This document shows positions 1-5,534 of a stretch of DNA of 6,944 bases, in pieces. Below the pieces are notes generated by a model, which searched no databases, was not told where the DNA came from, and was given only the letters and a program-made list of their open reading frames with translations. The position numbers were made by a program, and so were the translations under genes. Numbering within the stretch: position 1 is the first letter of the stretch; each line of letters opens with the position of its first letter. This DNA comes from Brevundimonas sp. UBA2388 (GTDB taxonomy: Bacteria > Pseudomonadota > Alphaproteobacteria > Caulobacterales > Caulobacteraceae): NCBI GenBank assembly GCA_002343425.1, contig DDSO01000126.1, positions 6,122 through 13,065 of the forward strand. Direction: 5' to 3'.

Positions 1-1466
1 TCTTCGTCACCCAGGATGTCGGACAGGATGGCGAACTCGCCCGAGGGCTCGAGGATCAGGCCCATGGCGATGCCCGAGACCGGGCGGACCAGCGGCACGC
101 CCGCGTCCATCAGCGCCAGCGACGAACCACAGACCGTGGCCATCGAGGAGGAGCCGTTGGACTCGGTGATCTCCGACACCAGGCGGATGGTGTAGGGGAA
201 GTCTTCCGACGACGGCAGCATGGGACGGATCGCCCGCCAGGCCAGCTTGCCGTGACCGATTTCCCGACGGCCCGCGCCGCCCATCCGGCCGGTCTCGCCG
301 ACCGAATAGGGAGGGAAGTTGTAGTGCAGCAGGAACTTCTCTTTGTAGGTCCCGGCCAGGGCGTCGACGTATTGCTCGTCCTCGCCGGTGCCCAGGGTGG
401 CGACCACGATCGCCTGGGTCTCGCCGCGGGTGAACAGGGCCGAGCCGTGGGTGCGCGGGAAGACGCCGACTTCCGAGACGATGTCGCGGACCTTGTCGAG
501 GGCGCGGCCGTCGACGCGGTGGCCGTTGTCGATGATGTCGCGACGCAGGACGTGGGCTTCACATTCCTTGAAGGCCGCGCCGAACTTGGCGGAATCGACA
601 CCGTCCGGATTTTCGTCGGTCTTCACCAGCTTGGCGGCGGCGGCCTTCTTGGCCACGTCGACGCCGTTGCGGCGCTCGTATTTGCCGGCGTGGGTGTAGG
701 CCTTCTTGATGTCCTCGCCGACCAGCTTCTGGATGGCGGTGACGACGTCCGAGTGATCCTCGGCCTGGAAGTCGAAGGGCTCCTTGGCGGCGTGCTCGGC
801 CATTTCGATGATGGCGTCGATCACCGGCTGCATGCCGCGATGCGCGAACATCAGGGCGTTGAGCATGATGTCTTCCGACAGCTCCTTGGCTTCGGATTCG
901 ACCATCATCAGGGCGTCCTGGGTGCCGGCGACGACGAGGTCGAGCTGGCTGTCAGGCATCTGGTCGAGGGTCGGGTTCAGAACGTATTCGCCGTCGATAT
1001 AGCCGACGCGCGCGGCGCCGATCGGGCCCATGAACGGAGCGCCCGAGATGGTCAGGGCGGCCGAGGCGGCGACCATGGCGACGATGTCGGGATCGTTCTC
1101 CAGGTCATGCGCCAGCACCGTGGTCACGACCTGCACTTCGTTCTTGAAGCCCTTCACGAACAGCGGGCGGATCGGACGGTCGATCAGGCGGGAGACCAGG
1201 GTCTCCTTCTCGGTCGGACGGCCTTCACGCTTGAAATAGCCACCCGGGATCTTGCCGGCGGCGAAGGTCTTTTCCTGGTAGTTCACGGTCAGCGGGAAGA
1301 AATCCAGGCCCGGCTTGGGCGCGCGACCGTAGACGACGGTGGCGAGGACGACGGTCTCGCCGTAGGTGGCCAGAACGGCGCCGTCAGCCTGACGGGCGAT
1401 GCGGCCCGTTTCGAGGGTCAGCGGGCGTCCGGCCCAGTCGATCGTCTTGCGTTTGATATCGAACAT
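1..1466 (-). CDS. pnp: Polynucleotide phosphorylase (PNPase), N-terminal 488 residues; 3' end beyond window
   Basis: PNPase degrades RNA 3' to 5' by phosphorolysis, releasing nucleoside diphosphates, as a cytoplasmic trimer often tied to the RNA degradosome. The frame is open from an ATG at 1466 to the left edge, so the gene is partial by window position, not broken. The protein begins [20 protein letters not shown] first RNase PH domain covers about residues 12-142 and carries the RNA-binding FFRR-like motif as YFKREGR (77-83). A helical linker region follows (about 145-315). The second, catalytic RNase PH domain starts near 320 and shows GRREIGHG (399-406) and the phosphate-binding serines of SNGSSS (437-441). 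The window ends within LSDILGDE, just before the expected metal-binding aspartates and the KH and S1 RNA-binding domains. The ribosome binding site is weak (GAAAGACGAAC before ATG). An in-phase upstream start was not found; the ATG at 1479 is in another frame. It follows rpsO after 239 bases. Confidence 0.97.
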   Translation of the reverse strand, partial: MFDIKRKTIDWAGRPLTLETGRIARQADGAVLATYGETVVLATVVYGRAPKPGLDFFPLTVNYQEKTFAAGKIPGGYFKREGRPTEKETLVSRLIDRPIRPLFVKGFKNEVQVVTTVLAHDLENDPDIVAMVAASAALTISGAPFMGPIGAARVGYIDGEYVLNPTLDQMPDSQLDLVVAGTQDALMMVESEAKELSEDIMLNALMFAHRGMQPVIDAIIEMAEHAAKEPFDFQAEDHSDVVTAIQKLVGEDIKKAYTHAGKYERRNGVDVAKKAAAAKLVKTDENPDGVDSAKFGAAFKECEAHVLRRDIIDNGHRVDGRALDKVRDIVSEVGVFPRTHGSALFTRGETQAIVVATLGTGEDEQYVDALAGTYKEKFLLHYNFPPYSVGETGRMGGAGRREIGHGKLAWRAIRPMLPSSEDFPYTIRLVSEITESNGSSSMATVCGSSLALMDAGVPLVRPVSGIAMGLILEPSGEFAILSDILGDE

Positions 1467-1705
1467 GTTCGTCTTTCATATCCCGCGGGCGGATTCCGCG
1501 CGGGGTCCCATCAGTGGGTGGAGCGTCGGGCGTTCAGTCCTTCGGTCCATGGATCGTGCGCGCCATCGCGAACGATCCGGGAAGAAGAGGACCGGTATGG
1601 CCCTCGCGTCATGCACCGGTACGAACCGCGGCGCGCGGCTGGTCTCTGGATGCGGAAAGAGGCGCGGACATGGCCCGCGCCCCAAATCTCATCCGCGTTC
1701 CGCGC
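1467..1705 (-). promoter_or_regulatory. Structured pnp leader / rpsO-pnp spacer
   Basis: This 239-base spacer has no credible gene. On the minus strand it holds three inverted repeats in order: a 7-bp hairpin at 1661-1681, an ACCGGT...ACCGGT pair at 1591-1620 (6-bp stem plus two possible wobble pairs), and GGATCGT/ACGATCC at 1551-1578 (7-bp stem, with a possible further GCG/CGC stem inside). In E. coli the same gene junction carries the rpsO terminator, a pnp promoter and a hairpin cut by RNase III that lets PNPase repress its own translation. The gene order and hairpins here fit that picture, but the matching role is inference. I found no convincing -35/-10 promoter pair in it. Confidence 0.5.
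1652..1681 (-). terminator. Possible rpsO terminator hairpin
   Basis: Twenty-five bases after the rpsO stop, the minus strand reads GGCGCGG, loop GCCATGT, CCGCGCC, then TCTTTCC. The stem is a perfect 7 bp of G and C, followed by a short, interrupted T-run. This is the layout of a weak intrinsic terminator and sits where the E. coli rpsO t1 terminator lies. The poor T-run suggests partial read-through into pnp, or a 3'-end stabilising hairpin instead. Confidence 0.5.
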
Positions 1706-1975
1706 CTAGCGGCGCAGGTTCAGCTTGCCGATCAGAGCGGTGTAGCGCTCGCGATCAACCTTGCTGAGGTGGTCAAGAAGGCGACGACGCTGCGAGACCA
1801 TCTTGAGCAGGCCGCGGCGCGAGTGGTTGTCCTTCTTGTGGGTCTTGAAGTGATCGGTGAGGTTGGCGATGCGTTCCGAAAGGATCGCGACCTGGACCTC
1901 GGCCGAGCCGGTGTCGCCGGCGGAGCGGGCGTTATCGGCGATGACTTCGTTCTTACGCTCGGGCGTAATCGACAT
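1706..1975 (-). CDS. rpsO: 30S ribosomal protein S15
   Basis: S15 binds 16S rRNA in the central domain early in 30S assembly and helps form an intersubunit bridge. The product is 89 residues, the usual length for S15, and complete: it opens [12 protein letters not shown], has the family core [15 protein letters not shown] (22-36) and the rRNA-binding [16 protein letters not shown] stretch (42-57), and ends KLNLRR. The ATG at 1975 is preceded by AGGAG (1984-1988) with an 8-base gap, and this ribosome binding site overlaps the truB stop codon, so the two genes are almost certainly co-transcribed and translationally linked. E. coli S15 represses its own mRNA by binding a leader structure; a local hairpin over this ribosome binding site is listed separately. 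pnp follows. Confidence 0.98.
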   Translation of the reverse strand: MSITPERKNEVIADNARSAGDTGSAEVQVAILSERIANLTDHFKTHKKDNHSRRGLLKMVSQRRRLLDHLSKVDRERYTALIGKLNLRR

Positions 1976-1983
1976 CGGGTGTA

Positions 1984-1998
1984 CTCCTAAAGGAGGTT
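1984..1998 (-). promoter_or_regulatory. rpsO ribosome binding site inside a small hairpin with an anti-Shine-Dalgarno-like arm
   Basis: The minus strand reads AACCTCCTTTAGGAG across the end of truB. AGGAG is the rpsO Shine-Dalgarno sequence, and its AG is the end of the truB TAG stop. The preceding CTCC(T) is exactly complementary, giving a 4-bp stem with a TTTA loop (5 bp if the loop is only two bases). ACCTCCTTT is the same as the conserved 3' tail of bacterial 16S rRNA. The hairpin would mask the rpsO start region until a ribosome finishing truB opens it. The pairing is visible in the sequence; regulation is inferred. Confidence 0.5.
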
Positions 1999-2919
1999 AA
2001 AAACGCGGTCGGGTTCTAGCCGGCCGGCCCGCAACTGACCGAGAGCGACGAGGGTCTGACCCTGAAAGGCTGAAACGGTTCGGGAGCCGTCCCGAAGGCG
2101 GCTCTTGAGCGTTTCGACCTGTCTGGGGAGCAGAACGATCGGTCGTCCCTGACGAAGCGAGAAGGCGTCCTGATCCGTCACGGCCAGCTCCGGGATGTCG
2201 TCCAGGGCGGTCGCGACGGGAAGCAAGCCTTCCGAGGCGGCGTCCCTATGCACCAGATCGGTCAGGAAATCCAGCGTGACGGCGTTTTCCGTAGAGAACG
2301 GTCCGACCCGCTCGCGACGCAGGGCGGAAACATGCCCCTCGGCGCCCAGAACGGCGGCCAGGTCGCGCGCCAGCGAACGGACATAGACGCCCTTGCCGGT
2401 GCGGATGGTCAGTTCGACATGGTCGGCGTCGGGCGCATCGCTGACCGCCGCCTCATGGATCGTCACCCGGCGGCTGGCCAGTTCGAACTCGGCGCCCTCG
2501 CGGGCCAGGTCATAGGCGCGCTGGCCGTCGACCTTGATGGCGCTGAACTGCGGCGGGATCTGATCGATCTCGCCGACAAAGGCCGGAAGCGCCGCGCGGA
2601 CCGCCTCGACATCGGGCCGGACGTCCGAGCGGCCGGTGATCTCGCCCTCGCGGTCGAGGCTGTCGGTCGAGATCCCCCAGTTGATGGTGAAGCGATAGAC
2701 CTTCTGCGCCTCCATCATGAAGGGGACGGTCTTGGTCGCCTCGCCGAGGGCGATAGGCAGGATGCCGGAGGCCAGGGGGTCGAGGGTGCCGGCGTGTCCG
2801 GCTTTCTGGGCGTCGAACAGGCGGCGGACCTTCGAGACGGCCTCGGTCGACCCCATGCCGAACGGCTTGTCGAGACAGACCCAGCCGTTGACGATCTCGC
2901 CCTTCTTGCGACGGCCCAC
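1987..2919 (-). CDS. truB: tRNA pseudouridine(55) synthase TruB
   Basis: TruB converts uridine 55 in the T-loop of nearly all elongator tRNAs to pseudouridine and also helps tRNA fold. The 310-residue protein is complete and of normal length. The N-terminal catalytic domain starts [14 protein letters not shown] and contains the hallmark [12 protein letters not shown], with the catalytic aspartate at residue 47. KVYRF (73-77) supplies the conserved active-site tyrosine 75, and [11 protein letters not shown] (177-187) holds the conserved arginine 181. Residues after about 250 form the small C-terminal PUA-like region, ending DRVFNLL. The start is GTG at 2919, which shares one base with the rbfA stop (TAGTG); no strong ribosome binding site precedes it, so translation probably relies on ribosomes ending rbfA. 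Its own stop overlaps the rpsO ribosome binding site. Confidence 0.98.
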   Translation of the reverse strand: MGRRKKGEIVNGWVCLDKPFGMGSTEAVSKVRRLFDAQKAGHAGTLDPLASGILPIALGEATKTVPFMMEAQKVYRFTINWGISTDSLDREGEITGRSDVRPDVEAVRAALPAFVGEIDQIPPQFSAIKVDGQRAYDLAREGAEFELASRRVTIHEAAVSDAPDADHVELTIRTGKGVYVRSLARDLAAVLGAEGHVSALRRERVGPFSTENAVTLDFLTDLVHRDAASEGLLPVATALDDIPELAVTDQDAFSLRQGRPIVLLPRQVETLKSRLRDGSRTVSAFQGQTLVALGQLRAGRLEPDRVFNLL

Positions 2920-3395
2920 TAGTTGGTCCCGGCGCTGTCATCCGTCTCATCGTCCTCGAACGGCGAGACATAGACGTCGGCGCGGACGCGGGGGTCGTCG
3001 AGCAGCCGGTTCAGCCGCTCGGCGGCGGCGAAGCTCTCGTCGTGGCGGAAACGCAGGTCGGGGGTGAAGCGCATCTCAATATGCCGTCCCAGCGCGCCGC
3101 GCAGGAATTTGGCGTGGGCGTTCAGCGCCTTGACGATCTCGTCGATATGGCCCGCGACGGGCGCCGTCTCGACGCCGGCGCCCAGTGGCTCGACGAAACA
3201 GGTGGCGTGTTTCAGGTCGGGGGACAGTCGCACCTCGGTGACGGTGACCGACACTCCGACCAGGGCGGGGTCGCGAATCTCGTTCTCGCGCATGACCTCG
3301 ACGAGGGCGTGACGGATCATTTCGGAGGCGCGCAGCTGACGCTGGCTGACGGTTCCGGCCTTGGCGGCGGGCTTCTTCTGTTTGCGGTTGCTCAT
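2919..3395 (-). CDS. rbfA: 30S ribosome-binding factor A
   Basis: RbfA is a cytoplasmic assembly factor that binds immature 30S subunits near the 5' end of 16S rRNA and aids late maturation, including growth in the cold. The 158-residue product carries the single KH-type RNA-binding fold at about residues 20-130: [19 protein letters not shown], then [31 protein letters not shown] (95-103) and [10 protein letters not shown] (112-121). Basic residues open the protein (RKQKK) and an acidic tail closes it ([11 protein letters not shown]), a tail common in alphaproteobacterial forms. ATG at 3395 is preceded by GAGGA with a 7-base gap, a good ribosome binding site. In most bacteria rbfA directly follows infB; here three unrelated genes lie between, and a 112-base leader with hairpins precedes rbfA, so it may have its own promoter. 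Confidence 0.97.
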   Translation of the reverse strand: MSNRKQKKPAAKAGTVSQRQLRASEMIRHALVEVMRENEIRDPALVGVSVTVTEVRLSPDLKHATCFVEPLGAGVETAPVAGHIDEIVKALNAHAKFLRGALGRHIEMRFTPDLRFRHDESFAAAERLNRLLDDPRVRADVYVSPFEDDETDDSAGTN

Positions 3396-3402
3396 GGCTC
3401 TG

Positions 3403-3477
3403 TCCTCGTCGCCTGCCGGGGATCGGACCCGGCTCTCAAAAGCGACGCCGCGTCGGGTCGGAAAGGCATGACCTTTC
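3403..3477 (-). promoter_or_regulatory. rbfA leader with three small hairpins and ribosome binding site
   Basis: Reading toward rbfA on the minus strand there are three perfect inverted repeats: GAAAGG/CCTTTC (3461-3477, 5-base loop), CGACG/CGTCG (3443-3455, 3-base loop) followed by CTTTTG, and GCCGGG/CCCGGC (3415-3433, 7-base loop). The ribosome binding site GAGGA (3403-3407) follows the last. The middle hairpin with its short T-run could be a weak terminator or attenuator. In GC-rich DNA short stems are common, so only their clustering is notable. I see no clear promoter. Confidence 0.35.
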
Positions 3478-3499
3478 GAGCGCGGCGAAATTGAATGAG

Positions 3500-3518
3500 C
3501 GCGGGGTCTAGTCCCGCG
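3500..3518 (-). terminator. Hairpin spanning the stop of the DUF2459 gene
   Basis: CGCGGG and CCCGCG form a perfect 6-bp stem with the 7-base loop ACTAGAC, which contains the TAG stop codon of the upstream gene. On the minus strand it is followed by CTCATTCAATTTCG, without a proper T-run. It may end or protect the transcript of the three-gene block, but this is weak evidence for a terminator. Confidence 0.3.
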
Positions 3519-4218
3519 GGGCCGCCGTGTCCAATTGCGCCCGCTCGATGGTGGCCATGACCTCCGACGACGTTATGGCGCGCAGCGGTCGGGCGGGCAG
3601 GCCGGCGGCGTTGAGCACGCCGGCGCTCCAGTGGTTGCAGAGCCGGCCGATCCAGAAATGCTCATGGCTGGCGAAGAAGCGGGCGTCGTCGCCGGCCCGG
3701 GCGGCGGCGATGCGGGCCTGGCCATCGTCGAGGTCGAGCGAGGCCTCGATGTGGGCGGCCATGACCTCGAACCCTGCGGTGGAAAGTCGAAGCGAGCGGC
3801 GGCGGTCGTCGGCGACCAGATCGCGCGGATCACGCCGGGCCGGGTCGAGCATGATCACCGAGGCGTTGCCCGGACGGAAGAAGGCCCTCGCCCCGTCGGG
3901 CAGGCGGTCGCCGATCGGGCTCTGGTCGACATAGAATCTGGCGTCGCCCCAGCCGATCAGGATCCAGTCGCCCGGCGGCAGGCTGCGCACCGCTTCAGCC
4001 AGCGGCCCGGCCCGCGTCTCGAGCGAGGCGCGGGGGACGGCGAGATCCGTGTGGAAGCCGTTGTCCAGAACATGGACCTCGACGCCGGGTTCAGCCGCAG
4101 ACGCCGGCCACAGGGCGGGGTTGCCGGGCGCGGTCCAGGTCCAGAGGGCGGCGACCCCGCCGAGGGCCATGGCGGCGACGAGAGGTCCGAGCCCGTATCC
4201 CTTGAGCCGGCGCTTCAT
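3508..4218 (-). CDS. DUF2459 (TIGR02117-type) membrane-anchored protein of unknown function
   Basis: I recognise this as the DUF2459 family, whose function is not established. The call rests on the family's spaced signatures: VLDNGFHTDLAVP (H56, T57, D58 in this numbering), ILIGWGDARFYVD (GWGD at 89-92), SHEHFWIGRLCNHWSAGVLNAAGL (C194, H196). The N-terminus is basic (MKRRLKG) and followed by a hydrophobic segment at about 8-29, so the rest most likely lies in the periplasm. The length of 236 residues is typical. I place the start at ATG 4218 because it gives a 4-base ATGA overlap with the upstream gene and puts the basic residues directly before the membrane segment; a longer frame from 4245 would add nine residues. 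An AAGG motif lies four bases upstream, so coupling is likely. The conserved His and Cys could suggest a hydrolase-like site, but that is speculation. Confidence 0.88.
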   Translation of the reverse strand: MKRRLKGYGLGPLVAAMALGGVAALWTWTAPGNPALWPASAAEPGVEVHVLDNGFHTDLAVPRASLETRAGPLAEAVRSLPPGDWILIGWGDARFYVDQSPIGDRLPDGARAFFRPGNASVIMLDPARRDPRDLVADDRRRSLRLSTAGFEVMAAHIEASLDLDDGQARIAAARAGDDARFFASHEHFWIGRLCNHWSAGVLNAAGLPARPLRAITSSEVMATIERAQLDTAAPRD

Positions 4219-4898
4219 CGCGCCTTGAGTCGCCACGCCCCGCACAGGGTTGCGACGGGGGCGTCGGGGCCTAACCGGGCCGGGGCGCGGAACAGCATCA
4301 GGTCGACCCGGTCGCGGCGGTGCAGCAGGGCGATCATGTCCGGCGCCTGGCCTGCGCAGAGGGCCGAGGGCTTCACCGGCTCGGCGCGCGTCGCGGGGAT
4401 GATGCGGCGGATCTCGATCTGGGCGTCGGCGGGGGCCTCAAGGCGGTCGGCGAAGGTCTGGCCGAAGACGAAATGCTCGCGTCCGGCGGCAATCCGCAGG
4501 GGTGAGGTCCGGAAGCTGTCGCCTGTGTCGAACCGGACCATGGCGCCGGCGAAGGTGGCGCCGCCGAGGGCCGCGCGGGCGGTCTCGTCCGCAGGGCCGA
4601 ATTCGCCGGTCAGCACGGCATCGCTTGATGCGGCGACCGACGGGTTGCCGTCATCGGCGAGGGCGGACTTCAGCCCCGTGATGCCCTCGCCCTCGCCTGA
4701 GACCAGCCGTCCCGCCCAGTCCGCGACCCGCCCGGCGGCGGGCGCCGCGTCGTCGCGGATCATGGCCCAGGCGGCCACGGCCTGCTTTTGCTCGATGGCC
4801 AGCAGGAAGAGCACCAGGCACAGGAAGGCCAGCCCGCCGGCGAGGCTTTTCATTCCCCTCTGGCGCGGGGTGGTGCTGCGGACTTCGGCGACCGTCAT
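4215..4898 (-). CDS. Hypothetical single-pass membrane protein
   Basis: I do not recognise a family. The 227-residue protein has a basic N-terminal stretch (RSTTPRQRGMKS) and one strong hydrophobic segment at about 19-35 (GGLAFLCLVLFLLAI), then a mostly polar domain that should face the periplasm. Two cysteines near the end, C181 (ALCAGQ) and C219 (TLCGAW), could form a disulfide, in keeping with an exported domain. The region around IEIRRIIPA (161-169) and MIALLHRRDRVDLMLFRAP (188-206) looks like beta strands of a folded domain. The ATG at 4898 has AGGG about eight bases upstream; an internal ATG at 4853 (Met16) preceded by AGAGGGGA is an alternative start. Its stop overlaps the start of the DUF2459 gene by four bases, so the two are probably made together. 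Coding is supported by length, codon pattern and membrane segment, not by homology. Confidence 0.75.
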   Translation of the reverse strand: MTVAEVRSTTPRQRGMKSLAGGLAFLCLVLFLLAIEQKQAVAAWAMIRDDAAPAAGRVADWAGRLVSGEGEGITGLKSALADDGNPSVAASSDAVLTGEFGPADETARAALGGATFAGAMVRFDTGDSFRTSPLRIAAGREHFVFGQTFADRLEAPADAQIEIRRIIPATRAEPVKPSALCAGQAPDMIALLHRRDRVDLMLFRAPARLGPDAPVATLCGAWRLKAR

Positions 4899-4918
4899 GC
4901 CGCAACCCTAGCGGGGGT

Positions 4919-4950
4919 CTGTGGCGGCGGGAATGACTATCGCGCCACAG
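4919..4950 (-). repeat. 8-bp inverted repeat between two hypothetical genes
   Basis: CTGTGGCG (4919-4926) and CGCCACAG (4943-4950) pair perfectly around a 16-base loop, filling most of the 57-base gap between the secreted-protein gene and the membrane-protein gene. No T-run follows on the minus strand, so it is not a standard terminator. It could be an mRNA processing or stability element, or an operator; the sequence does not decide. Confidence 0.4.
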
Positions 4951-4955
4951 GTGCG

Positions 4956-5468
4956 TCAGGGAGTGGGAAGGCGGGCGTCATCGTCCGGCCCGCTCGCGGG
5001 CGGCAGGGCCCACTCGCCGCGCCAGTTGTACGACAGCTGGACACAGTGCCGGTAGCCGCCGTCCGGCCAGCGCCCGACCGCGTGCACGGTCATGGGTCGG
5101 CCCAGCCGGACCCGTCCCAGCACCATCCAGGCCTCTTCCGACCCGGGGCAGAGCGCCCGACTCAGGCCCCGGCCACCGCCTTCCGGCGTGATTGCATAGA
5201 CCGAGGTCTCCCGTGATCCGGCAGGCAGGGCACGCCGCACGGCATCGGGACCGCCGCGCCGGATATCAGCCGAGCCGCGGTTCGAGGTCGAGATGATCCG
5301 CCGCACGCTGATCGCGCCGAACAGGCCGCGATCAGCCTCCAGCGTGATGCCGCGCGTCATGGCCTGGGTGACCCGGTCCGAGGCGTCATAGGCGAGGTAG
5401 CGCGTCTCTGCCGCGGCCGGTCCGGCGATGGCTGAGGCGGCGAGCAGGGGGATCAGGAAAGGACGCAT
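4956..5468 (-). CDS. Hypothetical secreted (periplasmic) protein
   Basis: I do not recognise a family. The 170-residue product starts with a clear Sec signal peptide: MRPFLIPLLAASAIAGPAAA, with a likely signal peptidase I cut after AAA at residue 20, leaving a mature protein that starts ETRYLAYDAS. There is no lipobox cysteine. The mature part has two cysteines, C107 (RALCPGS) and C142 (RHCVQLSYNW), which may pair in the periplasm, and a tyrosine/tryptophan-containing C-terminal half. The last residues are acidic and proline-rich and probably disordered. ATG at 5468 has a good ribosome binding site, GAGGA at 5478-5482, nine bases upstream. It is the first gene after the infB hairpin and is followed after 57 bases by another export-directed gene, so the block appears to be aimed at the cell envelope. 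Transcription could come from infB read-through or from an unseen promoter. Confidence 0.8.
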   Translation of the reverse strand: MRPFLIPLLAASAIAGPAAAETRYLAYDASDRVTQAMTRGITLEADRGLFGAISVRRIISTSNRGSADIRRGGPDAVRRALPAGSRETSVYAITPEGGGRGLSRALCPGSEEAWMVLGRVRLGRPMTVHAVGRWPDGGYRHCVQLSYNWRGEWALPPASGPDDDARLPTP

Positions 5469-5496
5469 GAGGCTTGATCCTCGACGGATAAGGCGA

Positions 5497-5522
5497 AACG
5501 GCGGCGCTGTCGCGCCGCCGTT
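5497..5522 (-). terminator. Perfect 11-bp hairpin after infB
   Basis: Twelve bases after the infB stop the minus strand forms AACGGCGGCGC, loop GACA, GCGCCGCCGTT, with no mismatch. The stem is followed by TCGCCTTATCC, so the only T-run is the TT that ends the stem plus one more T. It is the strongest hairpin in the window and the natural candidate for an intrinsic terminator or a 3'-end block to exonucleases. The weak T-run suggests incomplete termination, which would allow some read-through to the downstream genes. Confidence 0.6.
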
Positions 5523-5534
5523 CCGGTCTTCTCG

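Noticed and set aside
1476..1685. 69-codon minus-strand frame in the rpsO-pnp spacer, starting with TTG
   Set aside because: It has no ribosome binding site, an Arg/Pro-rich composition typical of translated GC-rich non-coding DNA, and overlaps the hairpins.
252..1709. 485-codon open frame on the plus strand
   Set aside because: It runs antisense to pnp along nearly its whole length, its translation resembles no protein I know, and the minus-strand PNPase is unmistakable. Long antisense frames are usual in GC-rich genes.
1984..1998. Strong Shine-Dalgarno-like TAAAGGAGGT on the plus strand
   Set aside because: It is the complement of the truB end and rpsO ribosome binding site; no supported plus-strand gene follows.
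3411..3437. GCCGGG-TCCGATC-CCCGGC resembles a tRNA T-arm
   Set aside because: The second loop base is C where tRNA has T, and no matching acceptor, D-arm or anticodon arm is found upstream.
4219..4245. Nine-residue longer start for the DUF2459 gene at 4245
   Set aside because: ATG at 4218 gives the typical ATGA overlap and puts the basic residues directly before the membrane segment; the extension MRGVATQGA would overlap the upstream gene by 31 bases.
3535..4911. 458-codon open frame on the plus strand
   Set aside because: It lies opposite the DUF2459 and membrane-protein genes, has a low-complexity Arg/Gly/Ala composition, and crosses two gene boundaries. The minus-strand genes show membrane segments and family motifs.
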